A DNA stretch of 8,755 nt from Lachnospiraceae bacterium. Lineage in GTDB: Bacteria; Bacillota; Clostridia; Lachnospirales; Lachnospiraceae. The stretch lies in contig JAAUZS010000117.1 in the NCBI GenBank assembly GCA_014804495.1, positions 41,911 through 50,665 on the forward strand, read 5' to 3'. The notes beneath the pieces are model-generated. The model was not told the DNA's origin and did no database searches. It saw nothing but the letters and a program-made list of their open reading frames with translations. The position numbers were made by a program, and so were the translations under genes. Of this stretch, positions 1 to 6,292 are shown piece after piece (position 1 is the stretch's first letter; each line of letters begins with the position of its first letter).

Positions 1-46
1 AGTATGGTTTCCGCTTTTAAAACCAACGCTTCATAATCAGCACGTT

Positions 47-125
47 TATAACAGAATAAATGACAGCATTGATGCTGTCAGTACAAAGACAGATGGAGAA
101 TGCGCCACCTGTCTTTTCTGTTATA
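47..125. repeat. Structured inverted-repeat element upstream of hisS, possibly a terminator or attenuator
   Basis: A perfect 10-bp inverted repeat (TATAACAGAA at 47-56, TTCTGTTATA at 116-125) encloses two hairpins. The first is a perfect 8-bp stem with a TTGA loop (61-68 with 73-80). The second is 86-96 with 105-115, with one A-C mismatch. As RNA this would be a three-way junction. The pentamers GACAG (62, 88) and CTGTC (75, 109) alternate, so alternative pairings are possible, as in an attenuator. The second hairpin is followed by a weak U-rich run (TTTTCTGTT), so it may simply terminate transcription of a gene left of the window. The hisS promoter lies downstream, so the element is probably not in the main hisS mRNA. 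No T-box sequence (UGGNACC) is present. The pairing is seen directly; the role is unknown. Confidence 0.5.
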
Positions 126-129
126 GTGG

Positions 130-181
130 AAGATGTTGCTTTTCCGGTTGGCAGTCATTGCGGATTTGAAGCGCACATCTT
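130..181. repeat. Imperfect inverted repeat overlapping the hisS -35 region
   Basis: AAGATGT at 130-136 is the perfect complement of ACATCTT at 175-181. The stem extends by a GC pair of bases (138-139 with 173-174) past one bulged T. The right arm touches the -35 box of the putative hisS promoter (180-185). The loop of about 33 bases has only weak internal pairing. It could be an operator or part of a structured RNA, but a 7-9 bp pairing over this distance may also be chance. Confidence 0.25.
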
Positions 182-208
182 GAAAAAAATGCCAAAAGAG
201 AGTAGAAT
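180..208 (+). promoter_or_regulatory. Putative sigma-A promoter of hisS
   Basis: TTGAAA (180-185) and TAGAAT (203-208) are separated by exactly 17 bases, each one base off the sigma-A consensus. Transcription would start near 215, giving a leader of only about 30 bases. That leaves no room for a T-box leader and argues that translation starts at 244 rather than at the upstream ATG at 211. Confidence 0.7.
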
Positions 209-243
209 AAATGCATTATGACTCATATGAAAGGGGGATTAAG

Positions 244-1506
244 ATGGCATTAAGTAAGAAACCGGTCACAGGTATGAAGGATATTCTGCCGGAAGAGATG
301 GAGATTCGTGATTATGTAATGAATGTAATTAAGGAAACATATGGGAATTTCGGTTTTACTTCTATTGAAACACCATGTGTTGAAAATATTGCCAATCTGA
401 ATTGCAAGGCAGGCGGAGAGAACGAGAAACTGATATTTAAAATCTTAAAAAGAGGTGAAAAGCTTCGCCTTGAGGACGCCAAAGAGGAAAATGATCTGGT
501 GGACGGCGGTCTGCGTTATGATTTGACGGTTCCTCTTGTGCGTTATTATGCGGCTCATGCCAACGAGCTGCCCTCACCATTCAAAGCTTTGCAGATGGGA
601 AATGTCTGGAGAGCGGACAGGCCTCAGCGCGGACGCTACCGTCAGTTCATGCAGTGCGATATAGATATTTTGGGAGAAGCTTCCAATCTGGCTGAGATAG
701 AATTGATTCTTGCTACTACTACGACGCTTGGAAAATTGGGATTTAAGAATTTTCAGATTCGTATAAATGACAGGCAGATTCTTAAGGCTATGGCATCTTA
801 CAGCGGATTTAGCGAAGAGGATTATGACAGGGTTTTCATTATTTTAGATAAAATGGATAAAATAGGTATGGACGGTGTGGAAGAAGAACTGCTTGAGTCA
901 GGCTTTAGTAAGGAGCAGACCGATAAATACCTCGGATTATTTAAAGGCATGGATGGAGCAGAGAATGCCATTGACTATATTACGGATATTCTGGCGGACG
1001 CTATGCCGGACGGAGTAGAAGAGAGCTTCCGTGAGATTATTGACAGCGTTGAGGCGACGAAAGGTGATTTCTTTGAACTTAAATTTGACCCCACTCTTGT
1101 AAGGGGAATGTCTTATTATACAGGTACAATTTTTGAAATTGCTATGCCTGAATTCGGCGGGAGCTGTGGCGGAGGCGGAAGATATGATAAAATGGTTGGC
1201 AAGTTCACGGGAAACGACGTGCCGGCATGCGGATTTTCCATAGGATTTGAACGAATCATTCTTTTACTGTTAGAGAGCGGCTTCAAGGTTCCCAATGCGG
1301 GAAGAAAGGTTGCTTATCTGTTAGAAAAAGGTATTCCGTCAACGGAACTTTGTAAAGTGATGGCAGAGGCTCAAAAAGAACGTGAGAGCGGGAACAAAAT
1401 TCTTGTAGCGCGTATGAATAAAAACAAAAAGTTCCAGAAGGAACAATTGACTGCGCAGGGTTATACTGAGTTTAAGGAATTTTATAAAGAGCCTTTAAAA
1501 AACTAA
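244..1506 (+). CDS. hisS: Histidine--tRNA ligase (HisRS)
   Basis: This class II aminoacyl-tRNA synthetase charges tRNA-His with histidine in the cytosol; the protein is 420 residues, normal for the family. The start at 244 has a strong ribosome binding site (AAGGGGG, 231-237) six bases upstream and gives the usual 'K-PVTGMKDILP' N-terminus; the ATG at 211 has no such site. Motif 2 lies at about 119-144 (RADRPQRGRYRQF), the histidine-binding VRGMSYYTG at 286-294, GGRYD at 311-315, and motif 3 (ACGFSIGFERI) at 328-338. Two things are unusual. Motif 2 continues QCDIDILG rather than the QxGxEVFG of typical bacterial enzymes. The region after motif 3, normally a roughly 90-residue anticodon-binding domain, is only about 80 residues and I do not recognise its usual pattern. 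It is the first gene of a probable hisS-aspS-hypothetical operon. Confidence 0.96.
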   Translation: MALSKKPVTGMKDILPEEMEIRDYVMNVIKETYGNFGFTSIETPCVENIANLNCKAGGENEKLIFKILKRGEKLRLEDAKEENDLVDGGLRYDLTVPLVRYYAAHANELPSPFKALQMGNVWRADRPQRGRYRQFMQCDIDILGEASNLAEIELILATTTTLGKLGFKNFQIRINDRQILKAMASYSGFSEEDYDRVFIILDKMDKIGMDGVEEELLESGFSKEQTDKYLGLFKGMDGAENAIDYITDILADAMPDGVEESFREIIDSVEATKGDFFELKFDPTLVRGMSYYTGTIFEIAMPEFGGSCGGGGRYDKMVGKFTGNDVPACGFSIGFERIILLLLESGFKVPNAGRKVAYLLEKGIPSTELCKVMAEAQKERESGNKILVARMNKNKKFQKEQLTAQGYTEFKEFYKEPLKN

Positions 1507-1526
1507 AGGAGTGGGAGGATGAAGAA

Positions 1527-3326
1527 ATGGCTGAGTCGATGAAAGGCTGGAAAAGGACACATCGCTGTGCAGAACTTTCTATCGCCAATGCAGGTGAAGA
1601 TGTGACTGTAATGGGCTGGGTACAGAAACAGAGAAATAAAGGCGGCATTATATTTGTAGATTTACGTGACCGTTCAGGTATTTTACAGATTATTTTTGAG
1701 GAGAGCGACTGTGGTGCAGAAAGCTTTGCTAAAGCGGAAAGAATGCGCAGCGAGTTTGTCATTGCAGTAGTAGGTAAAGTAGAGAAGCGCTCAGGAGCCG
1801 TAAATGAAAATATTGCAACCGGAGAAATTGAGATTCGTGCTAAAGAGGTTCGCATTTTATCGGAATCGGAGACACCGCCGTTCCCTGTAGAGAGTGATTC
1901 GAGGACAAAAGAGGAAATACGCCTTAAATACCGTTATCTTGACCTAAGAAGACCTGACCTGCAGCAGAAAATGATGCTGCGCAGCAGAATCGTTTCTGAG
2001 ATGAGGGCATTTATGGCAAATGAAGGATTTCTGGAAATTGAAACGCCTATTTTGTGTAAGTCAACTCCGGAAGGAGCAAGGGATTATCTTGTACCAAGCC
2101 GTGTACACCCCGGACATTTTTATGCGCTTCCTCAGTCGCCGCAGCTGTATAAGCAGCTTCTGATGTGCTCAGGCTATGACAGATATTTTCAAATAGCAAA
2201 ATGCTTCCGCGACGAAGATTTGCGTGCGGACAGGCAGCCTGAATTTACGCAGGCGGATATGGAACTGTCTTTCGTGGATGTAGATGATGTAATTGAAGTA
2301 AATGAAAGACTTATACAGCATGTATGCAAAGAAGCCATAGGGCTTAACGTACAGCTTCCCATTCCACGAATGACATGGCATGAAGCGATGGAGCGGTATG
2401 GAACCGATAAACCGGATACACGTTTCGAAATGGAACTGGTCAACGTATCGGAGACAGTAGCGGGCTGCGGATTCGGAGTATTTACGTCTGCACTTGAAAA
2501 CGGAGGCTCTGTCAGGGGATTAAATGTAAAGGGACAGGCATCTATGCCGCGTAAGAAGATAGATGCGCTGACTGACTTTGCCAAAGGCTATGGAGCTAAA
2601 GGTTTAGCTTATTTATGTATACAGGAGGATGGCACATATAAATCTTCTTTTGCCAAATTTATGACTGAAGAACAGCTTAATTCTCTGGTAAATGCAATGA
2701 AGGGAGAAAAAGGCGACTTACTCCTCTTCGCCGCAGATAAGAGTGCGATTGTATACAGTGTGCTTGGCGCACTTCGCGTTGAGCTTGGGAAAGAACTGGG
2801 ACTAATTGATGAATCAAAATACAATTTCCTATGGGTAGTTGAGTTCCCGTTGCTTGAGTGGAGCGAGGAGGAAAACAGATTCATGGCTATGCACCATCCG
2901 TTTACCATGCCTATGGAAGAAGACTGGCAGTATATTGATTCCGACCCGGGACGCGTACGTGCCAAAGCTTATGATATAGTATTAAACGGTGTTGAATTGG
3001 GAGGCGGTTCCGTGAGAATCCATCAGGACGACATTCAGGAGAAGATGTTTGAGGTACTTGGATTTACGAAGGAACAGGCATGGTCGCAGTTCGGATTCTT
3101 ACTTAATGCATTTAAGTATGGAGTTCCGCCGCATGCAGGTCTTGCATATGGTCTTGACCGTTTGGTAATGCTGCTTGTCCGTACTGATAATATACGAGAA
3201 GTTATAGCATTCCCGAAGATAAAGGATGCTTCATGTTTGATGACTGAGGCTCCGGGAACGGTAGATGAAAAACAGCTTGAAGAATTACAAATAGCAGTAG
3301 TTCCTCAGGCAGAAGGGAAGGAATAA
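1527..3326 (+). CDS. aspS: Aspartate--tRNA ligase, bacterial type (AspRS)
   Basis: This class II synthetase attaches aspartate to tRNA-Asp, and in non-discriminating forms also to tRNA-Asn. Its 599 residues match the bacterial type. An OB-fold anticodon-binding domain spans about 25-110 (VDLRDRSGILQ at 44-54). The catalytic core has the flipping loop (STPEGARDYL, 179-188), QSPQ (203-206), motif 2 (FRDEDLRADRQPEF, 227-240), GVELGGGSVRIH (488-499) and motif 3 (GLAYGLDRL, 538-546). The bacterial GAD insertion occupies roughly 300-405. The ATG at 1527 has GGGAGG eight bases upstream (1513-1518); a closer ATG at 1519 opens a frame that stops after seven codons. The gene starts 20 bases after hisS, so the two are probably co-transcribed. 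Lys38 sits where discriminating enzymes usually have Leu and many non-discriminating ones His, and Gly90 looks like the non-discriminating type. Confidence 0.98.
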   Translation: MAESMKGWKRTHRCAELSIANAGEDVTVMGWVQKQRNKGGIIFVDLRDRSGILQIIFEESDCGAESFAKAERMRSEFVIAVVGKVEKRSGAVNENIATGEIEIRAKEVRILSESETPPFPVESDSRTKEEIRLKYRYLDLRRPDLQQKMMLRSRIVSEMRAFMANEGFLEIETPILCKSTPEGARDYLVPSRVHPGHFYALPQSPQLYKQLLMCSGYDRYFQIAKCFRDEDLRADRQPEFTQADMELSFVDVDDVIEVNERLIQHVCKEAIGLNVQLPIPRMTWHEAMERYGTDKPDTRFEMELVNVSETVAGCGFGVFTSALENGGSVRGLNVKGQASMPRKKIDALTDFAKGYGAKGLAYLCIQEDGTYKSSFAKFMTEEQLNSLVNAMKGEKGDLLLFAADKSAIVYSVLGALRVELGKELGLIDESKYNFLWVVEFPLLEWSEEENRFMAMHHPFTMPMEEDWQYIDSDPGRVRAKAYDIVLNGVELGGGSVRIHQDDIQEKMFEVLGFTKEQAWSQFGFLLNAFKYGVPPHAGLAYGLDRLVMLLVRTDNIREVIAFPKIKDASCLMTEAPGTVDEKQLEELQIAVVPQAEGKE

Positions 3327-3328
3327 AT

Positions 3329-3571
3329 ATGGCATTTCAGAATCCGGCAGCGATTTTACAGATGATGAATCTTTGGAATAAATTTAAACAGAACCATCCC
3401 AAATTTCCGAAATTCATGACAGCAGTGTATCAAAACGGAATTAAAGAAGGAAGTATCATAGAAATCAATGTTACGACAGCCGACGGTCAGAGTCTTAATT
3501 CCAATCTGAAAATCAGCGCTGAAGATATGGAATTAATAGACCAGCTAAAGAATCTGACTATGAATCCATAG
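3329..3571 (+). CDS. Small conserved-looking hypothetical protein (80 aa) downstream of aspS
   Basis: I do not recognise a named family. The product is 80 residues, soluble, with no signal peptide or membrane segment. The N-terminal half is basic and aromatic (helix-like, with KFKQNHPKFPKF at about 18-29). The C-terminal half looks like a short beta segment (SIIEINVTT, 43-51) followed by an acidic helix (AEDMELIDQLKNL). The ATG lies two bases after the aspS stop and the ribosome binding site (GAAGGGAAGG, 3312-3321) is inside the end of aspS, so translational coupling to aspS is likely. Such tight spacing, together with codon use like its neighbours, supports a real gene. A role linked to tRNA charging or translation is only guilt by association. 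Confidence 0.8.
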   Translation: MAFQNPAAILQMMNLWNKFKQNHPKFPKFMTAVYQNGIKEGSIIEINVTTADGQSLNSNLKISAEDMELIDQLKNLTMNP

Positions 3572-3598
3572 TTCAATTGTTTTGTTTGACTTCACTTT

Positions 3599-3641
3599 CG
3601 AGAATTGTCAACCTACACCATAAACAGGTTGACAATTCTCG
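3599..3641. promoter_or_regulatory. Probable BirA (biotin repressor) operator
   Basis: A perfect 16-bp inverted repeat (CGAGAATTGTCAACCT at 3599-3614, its complement at 3626-3641) has an 11-base spacer. Its core, TTGTCAAC-N15-GTTGACAA, matches the Firmicutes biotin-repressor box (TTGTTAAC-N14-16-GTTAACAA type). It lies directly upstream of a biotin transporter gene and overlaps the -35 box. BirA carrying biotinyl-AMP would be expected to block transcription when biotin is plentiful. The repeat could also form an RNA hairpin in read-through transcripts, but no U-run follows, so it is a poor terminator. Confidence 0.88.
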
Positions 3642-3657
3642 CATATATTTATATACT
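3629..3657 (+). promoter_or_regulatory. Sigma-A promoter of bioY, covered by the BirA operator
   Basis: A consensus -35 box TTGACA (3629-3634) lies within the right arm of the inverted repeat, and TATACT (3652-3657) follows after exactly 17 bases. Transcription would begin near 3664, about 36 bases ahead of the bioY ATG. The overlap means repressor binding should directly exclude RNA polymerase. Confidence 0.85.
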
Positions 3658-3699
3658 ATGATTTATAACAATCATAACGAAAGTGAGGACAAAAATATT

Positions 3700-4290
3700 A
3701 TGAGCAATGCAACAAAACAATTAGCAAACGAATTAAAAGAAGAAAAAGCAGTTGCAGGAAAATCATCCACAAGAGAAATCGTTTACATAGGAATGTTCGC
3801 CGCCATTCTTGCAATCCTATCCCAGATATCCATTCCAATGCCGTCAGGCATGCCCATTACACTACAGACATTCGCAGTAGCATTGACCGGTTTTGTACTG
3901 TCATGGAAGCGTGGAGCGGCAAGTACACTTATATTTATTCTCTTAGGTGCAGTCGGAGTTCCCGTGTTTTCAGGATTACGCGGCGGTATTCAGGTACTTG
4001 CAGGTCATACCGGAGGATTTATATGGGGATTCGTATTTATGGCGATACTGTGTGGTATCGGCATTATGCAGGAAAACAAAGCGGTTGGCATTATAATCGG
4101 ATTTGTCGGTCTTGCCATTTGCCATTTATTTGGCGTTATACAGTTCGCAGTCGTAATGAAAATGGACTTTTTGAAATCTTTTCTATTAGCGTCGGCGCCA
4201 TATTTGATTAAAGATGCGGTTTCTGTTATACTTGCTTATATACTTGGTTACAGAATAAGAAAAAGCCTTTATAAGGCGAATTTATTATAG
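3700..4290 (+). CDS. bioY: Biotin transporter substrate-binding component BioY (ECF S component)
   Basis: BioY is the membrane S component that binds biotin and works with a shared ECF energizing module (EcfA, EcfA', EcfT), which is not in this window. The 196-residue protein has about six hydrophobic segments after a hydrophilic N-terminus of about 25 residues. Family signatures are 'MPITLQTFAVALTG' (51-64), 'LGAVGVPVFSG' (82-92) and 'GG..VLAGHTGGF' (95-107). The C-terminal helix carries the usual polar start (PYLIKDAVS, 167-175). The usual GPTGG loop reads GHTGG here, with His103 in place of Pro. I place the start at 3700: it has GTGAGG (3683-3688) 11 bases upstream, and the longer reading frame back to 3577 would run across the operator and promoter. 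Expression is probably repressed by biotin through BirA. Confidence 0.95.
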   Translation: MSNATKQLANELKEEKAVAGKSSTREIVYIGMFAAILAILSQISIPMPSGMPITLQTFAVALTGFVLSWKRGAASTLIFILLGAVGVPVFSGLRGGIQVLAGHTGGFIWGFVFMAILCGIGIMQENKAVGIIIGFVGLAICHLFGVIQFAVVMKMDFLKSFLLASAPYLIKDAVSVILAYILGYRIRKSLYKANLL

Positions 4291-4291
4291 C

Positions 4292-4308
4292 GGCTGTGTT
4301 ATACAGCC
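4292..4308 (+). repeat. Short hairpin between bioY and the EamA transporter gene
   Basis: GGCTGT (4292-4297) pairs with ACAGCC (4303-4308) around a 5-base loop, directly after the bioY stop and just ahead of the next ribosome binding site. There is no U-run, so it should not terminate; it might tune message stability or the ratio of the two proteins. Confidence 0.35.
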
Positions 4309-4320
4309 CGACGAGGAGAT

Positions 4321-5274
4321 ATGAACAAATTTGTTGTAAGACAATCCTGTCTTTTATTTTTGACGGCGCTGATATGGGGAGTTGCCTTTGTTGCACAGAG
4401 TGTTGGAATGGATTATGTGGAACCTTTTACATTCAATGCAGTTCGGTGTACCATAGGCGGTATTGTGCTGATTCCCTGTATCGGCGTTTTAGCAATATGG
4501 AAAAGGAACAAGAACCATATATTAAGTGATAAAAATAACATAAAGTCAGATGAATGGACAACCGATAAAACTGAGAATCTAAAAAGGATTAAAAAACGAA
4601 AAGATTTGATAATCGGCGGTAGTGCGTGTGGAGTACTGCTATTTATTTCCAGCAATTTTCAGCAGGTTGGAATTCAATATACAACAGCGGGAAAAGCAGG
4701 ATTTATTACGGCGCTTTATATCGTTATAGTGCCTGTTATCGGAATTTTTCTGCATCGCAGGAGCGGCGTAAAAATATGGATAGGCGTTGTTATTGCTCTG
4801 TTCGGATTATATCTGCTGTGCATACAGGAGAATTTCACTCTGGGAAAGGGTGATGGTCTGGTGCTTGTATGTGCCGTTACATTTTCTTTTCACATTATGG
4901 TTGTCGATTACTTTTCGCCTAAGGTAGATGGTATAAAAATGTCATGCATTCAATTTTTTGTCTGCGGTATTTTATCGTCAGTATGTATGTTTCTATTTGA
5001 AAACCCACAGATATCACAGATTCTTTCAGCATATATTCCCATTTTATATGCGGGAGTTATGTCCTGCGGAATAGCATATACCCTACAGATTATAGCACAG
5101 GAAGGAATGAACCCGACTGTTGCTTCGTTGATATTAAGTATGGAGGCGGTTGTCTCCGTGCTGGCAGGCTGGATACTGCTTAATGAAGCACTAAGTGCAA
5201 GGGAACTTACAGGATGTGCATTTATGTTTGCTGCGATTATTTTAGCACAGCTTCCGCAACGGCAAAAAGTGTGA
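4321..5274 (+). CDS. DMT-superfamily (EamA) transporter
   Basis: This is an integral membrane protein of 317 residues with two EamA repeats and about ten membrane helices. The first repeat opens with 'TALIWGVAFVAQSVGM' (15-30). The typical 'GIQYTTAGKAGFITALYIVIVP' stretch is at about 117-138, and the second repeat ends with 'LSMEAVVSVLAGWILLNE' (272-289). A charged insert of about 35 residues (60-95) separates helices 2 and 3, longer than usual and probably cytoplasmic. The substrate cannot be read from sequence; family members move amino acids, purines, drugs and, in the case of E. coli YigM, biotin. The gene lies 30 bases after bioY with no terminator between, so it is probably transcribed from the BirA-controlled promoter. 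The ribosome binding site GAGGAG (4313-4318) is unusually close to the ATG (2 bases). Confidence 0.93.
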   Translation: MNKFVVRQSCLLFLTALIWGVAFVAQSVGMDYVEPFTFNAVRCTIGGIVLIPCIGVLAIWKRNKNHILSDKNNIKSDEWTTDKTENLKRIKKRKDLIIGGSACGVLLFISSNFQQVGIQYTTAGKAGFITALYIVIVPVIGIFLHRRSGVKIWIGVVIALFGLYLLCIQENFTLGKGDGLVLVCAVTFSFHIMVVDYFSPKVDGIKMSCIQFFVCGILSSVCMFLFENPQISQILSAYIPILYAGVMSCGIAYTLQIIAQEGMNPTVASLILSMEAVVSVLAGWILLNEALSARELTGCAFMFAAIILAQLPQRQKV

Positions 5275-5280
5275 TATAAT
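5272..5280 (+). promoter_or_regulatory. Extended -10 promoter for the SseB-family gene
   Basis: TGATATAAT is a perfect extended -10 element (TGnTATAAT). Its TGA is the stop codon of the preceding transporter gene. No good -35 box is visible at the right distance (TTCCGC, 5252-5257), which extended -10 promoters tolerate. Transcription would start near 5287, leaving a leader of about 67 bases. Confidence 0.6.
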
Positions 5281-5353
5281 AATTGCAAAAGAAGAACAAG
5301 TGATGCGGGTTTGCGAGTTCGAATGATGTTAAAGAAAGGATATTATCTCAAAA

Positions 5354-6292
5354 ATGATGGATAACGGAAAAATGGAAATAGATAACAGTAAGTTAGAGAC
5401 TGCTTCGGAAGAATTTGCAAAAGACAGGACAAAAGAAAATTTTGTAAATCTGATGGAGCTGATAGAGAAAGCGGTTGTATACATGCCGTCGCTTCCGCCG
5501 GAAAACATGGATGAAGAATCTTTGAAATCGCTAAAAGAGGGTAAAGGCGTAAAATTACCGAAGGATGCAAAGATAATGCCTTGCCTATTAAAAAAGAGTA
5601 CCGGAGAGCAGGTGCTTCCGATTTTTTCTTCGGGAAAGCATATCCCAAAAGACGGAAGGAATCCTGTGATTCTTGCTGTACCGTTTTTTACCTGTGTTGC
5701 AATGGTAATGGCAAATTCGGATAAGGTTGAATCAGTGGTGCTTAATCCTTTTACGCATAACATAAATATACCTAAGCAGATTCTGGAAGTGGCACACAAA
5801 AGAAAAACGGCGCCTACAAAGACTGTAAAAGTGACTGAGGCTCAGTTTCATCAACTTGCGCACAGCCGTATTACATTTGAACTTCTGCCGGTTTTTTTGC
5901 ATGAAAAGCAGGAGGAAGGACTTAAACAGCTGCAAAAAGAAGCAGGAGAATTTCTGCTGTCCCTGTATACATCTATCTATCCTAAGGAAATCAAAGCGCC
6001 ATACAGCGAAGAAGACTTTTCGGTTATGACATTGAATGTTACGGATGATATACAGATTACCAGAATTGATATGCCGGAGAAAAACATCGCGGATGGCTTA
6101 TGCATACGCATTTATGCCGTTTGGAAAAGAGAGGCGGAAGCTATAGAGTATTACACCATTGAGAGGACCGGAAACGGAAATAATATCGGCAGGGTATACG
6201 CAGACAGAAATCACACAGTTATAGAGCCGGCGCCTGACAATGGTGTTGAAATTGAGAGGATTATGAGTCTTGCATCGGAATCTCCTCGCTAG
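5354..6292 (+). CDS. SseB-family protein
   Basis: The 312-residue product is soluble and without signal peptide. The N-terminal half resembles the SseB domain (named after E. coli SseB, linked to enhanced serine sensitivity; biochemical role unknown). It has a helical start with 'EFAKDRTKENFVNLMELI' (20-37), then 'MPCLLKK' and 'LPIFSSGKHI' (88-97), a hydrophobic strand-helix region, and 'VVLNPFTHNINIP' (128-140). The C-terminal half (about 160-300) looks like the SseB C-terminal domain region, with 'LPVFLHEKQEEGLKQL' followed by alternating strands. The start is uncertain: ATGs at 5354 and 5357 are adjacent, and AAAGGA (5335-5340) is 13 bases away, which is long. The gene has its own putative promoter and its 3' end overlaps the convergent minus-strand gene by 32 bases. 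Confidence 0.85.
   Translation: MMDNGKMEIDNSKLETASEEFAKDRTKENFVNLMELIEKAVVYMPSLPPENMDEESLKSLKEGKGVKLPKDAKIMPCLLKKSTGEQVLPIFSSGKHIPKDGRNPVILAVPFFTCVAMVMANSDKVESVVLNPFTHNINIPKQILEVAHKRKTAPTKTVKVTEAQFHQLAHSRITFELLPVFLHEKQEEGLKQLQKEAGEFLLSLYTSIYPKEIKAPYSEEDFSVMTLNVTDDIQITRIDMPEKNIADGLCIRIYAVWKREAEAIEYYTIERTGNGNNIGRVYADRNHTVIEPAPDNGVEIERIMSLASESPR

Noticed and set aside
3..20. Possible last codons of an upstream gene (YGFRF then TAA).
   Set aside because: Five codons cannot identify a gene, and other frames are equally plausible in this stretch.
2..172. Open frame with several cysteines (includes ECATCLFCYSGRCCF).
   Set aside because: It spans the inverted-repeat element, has no start or ribosome binding site in the window, and does not look like a natural protein; the cysteines come from the repeat arms.
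1..243. T-box riboswitch ahead of hisS.
   Set aside because: No T-box core sequence or antiterminator is present, and the likely promoter leaves a leader of only about 30 bases.
211..243. Upstream ATG of hisS giving 11 extra residues.
   Set aside because: It has no ribosome binding site, lies at or before the predicted transcription start, and the added residues are not family-like.
2169..2965. Several antisense open frames inside aspS.
   Set aside because: They are shadows of the strongly conserved aspS frame, without ribosome binding sites or recognisable families.
3577..3699. N-terminal extension of BioY.
   Set aside because: The extension runs across the BirA operator and promoter; the ATG at 3700 has a ribosome binding site and matches family length.
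5310..5335. tRNA T-arm-like sequence (GAGTTCGAATGAT).
   Set aside because: No acceptor, D or anticodon stems can be found around it.
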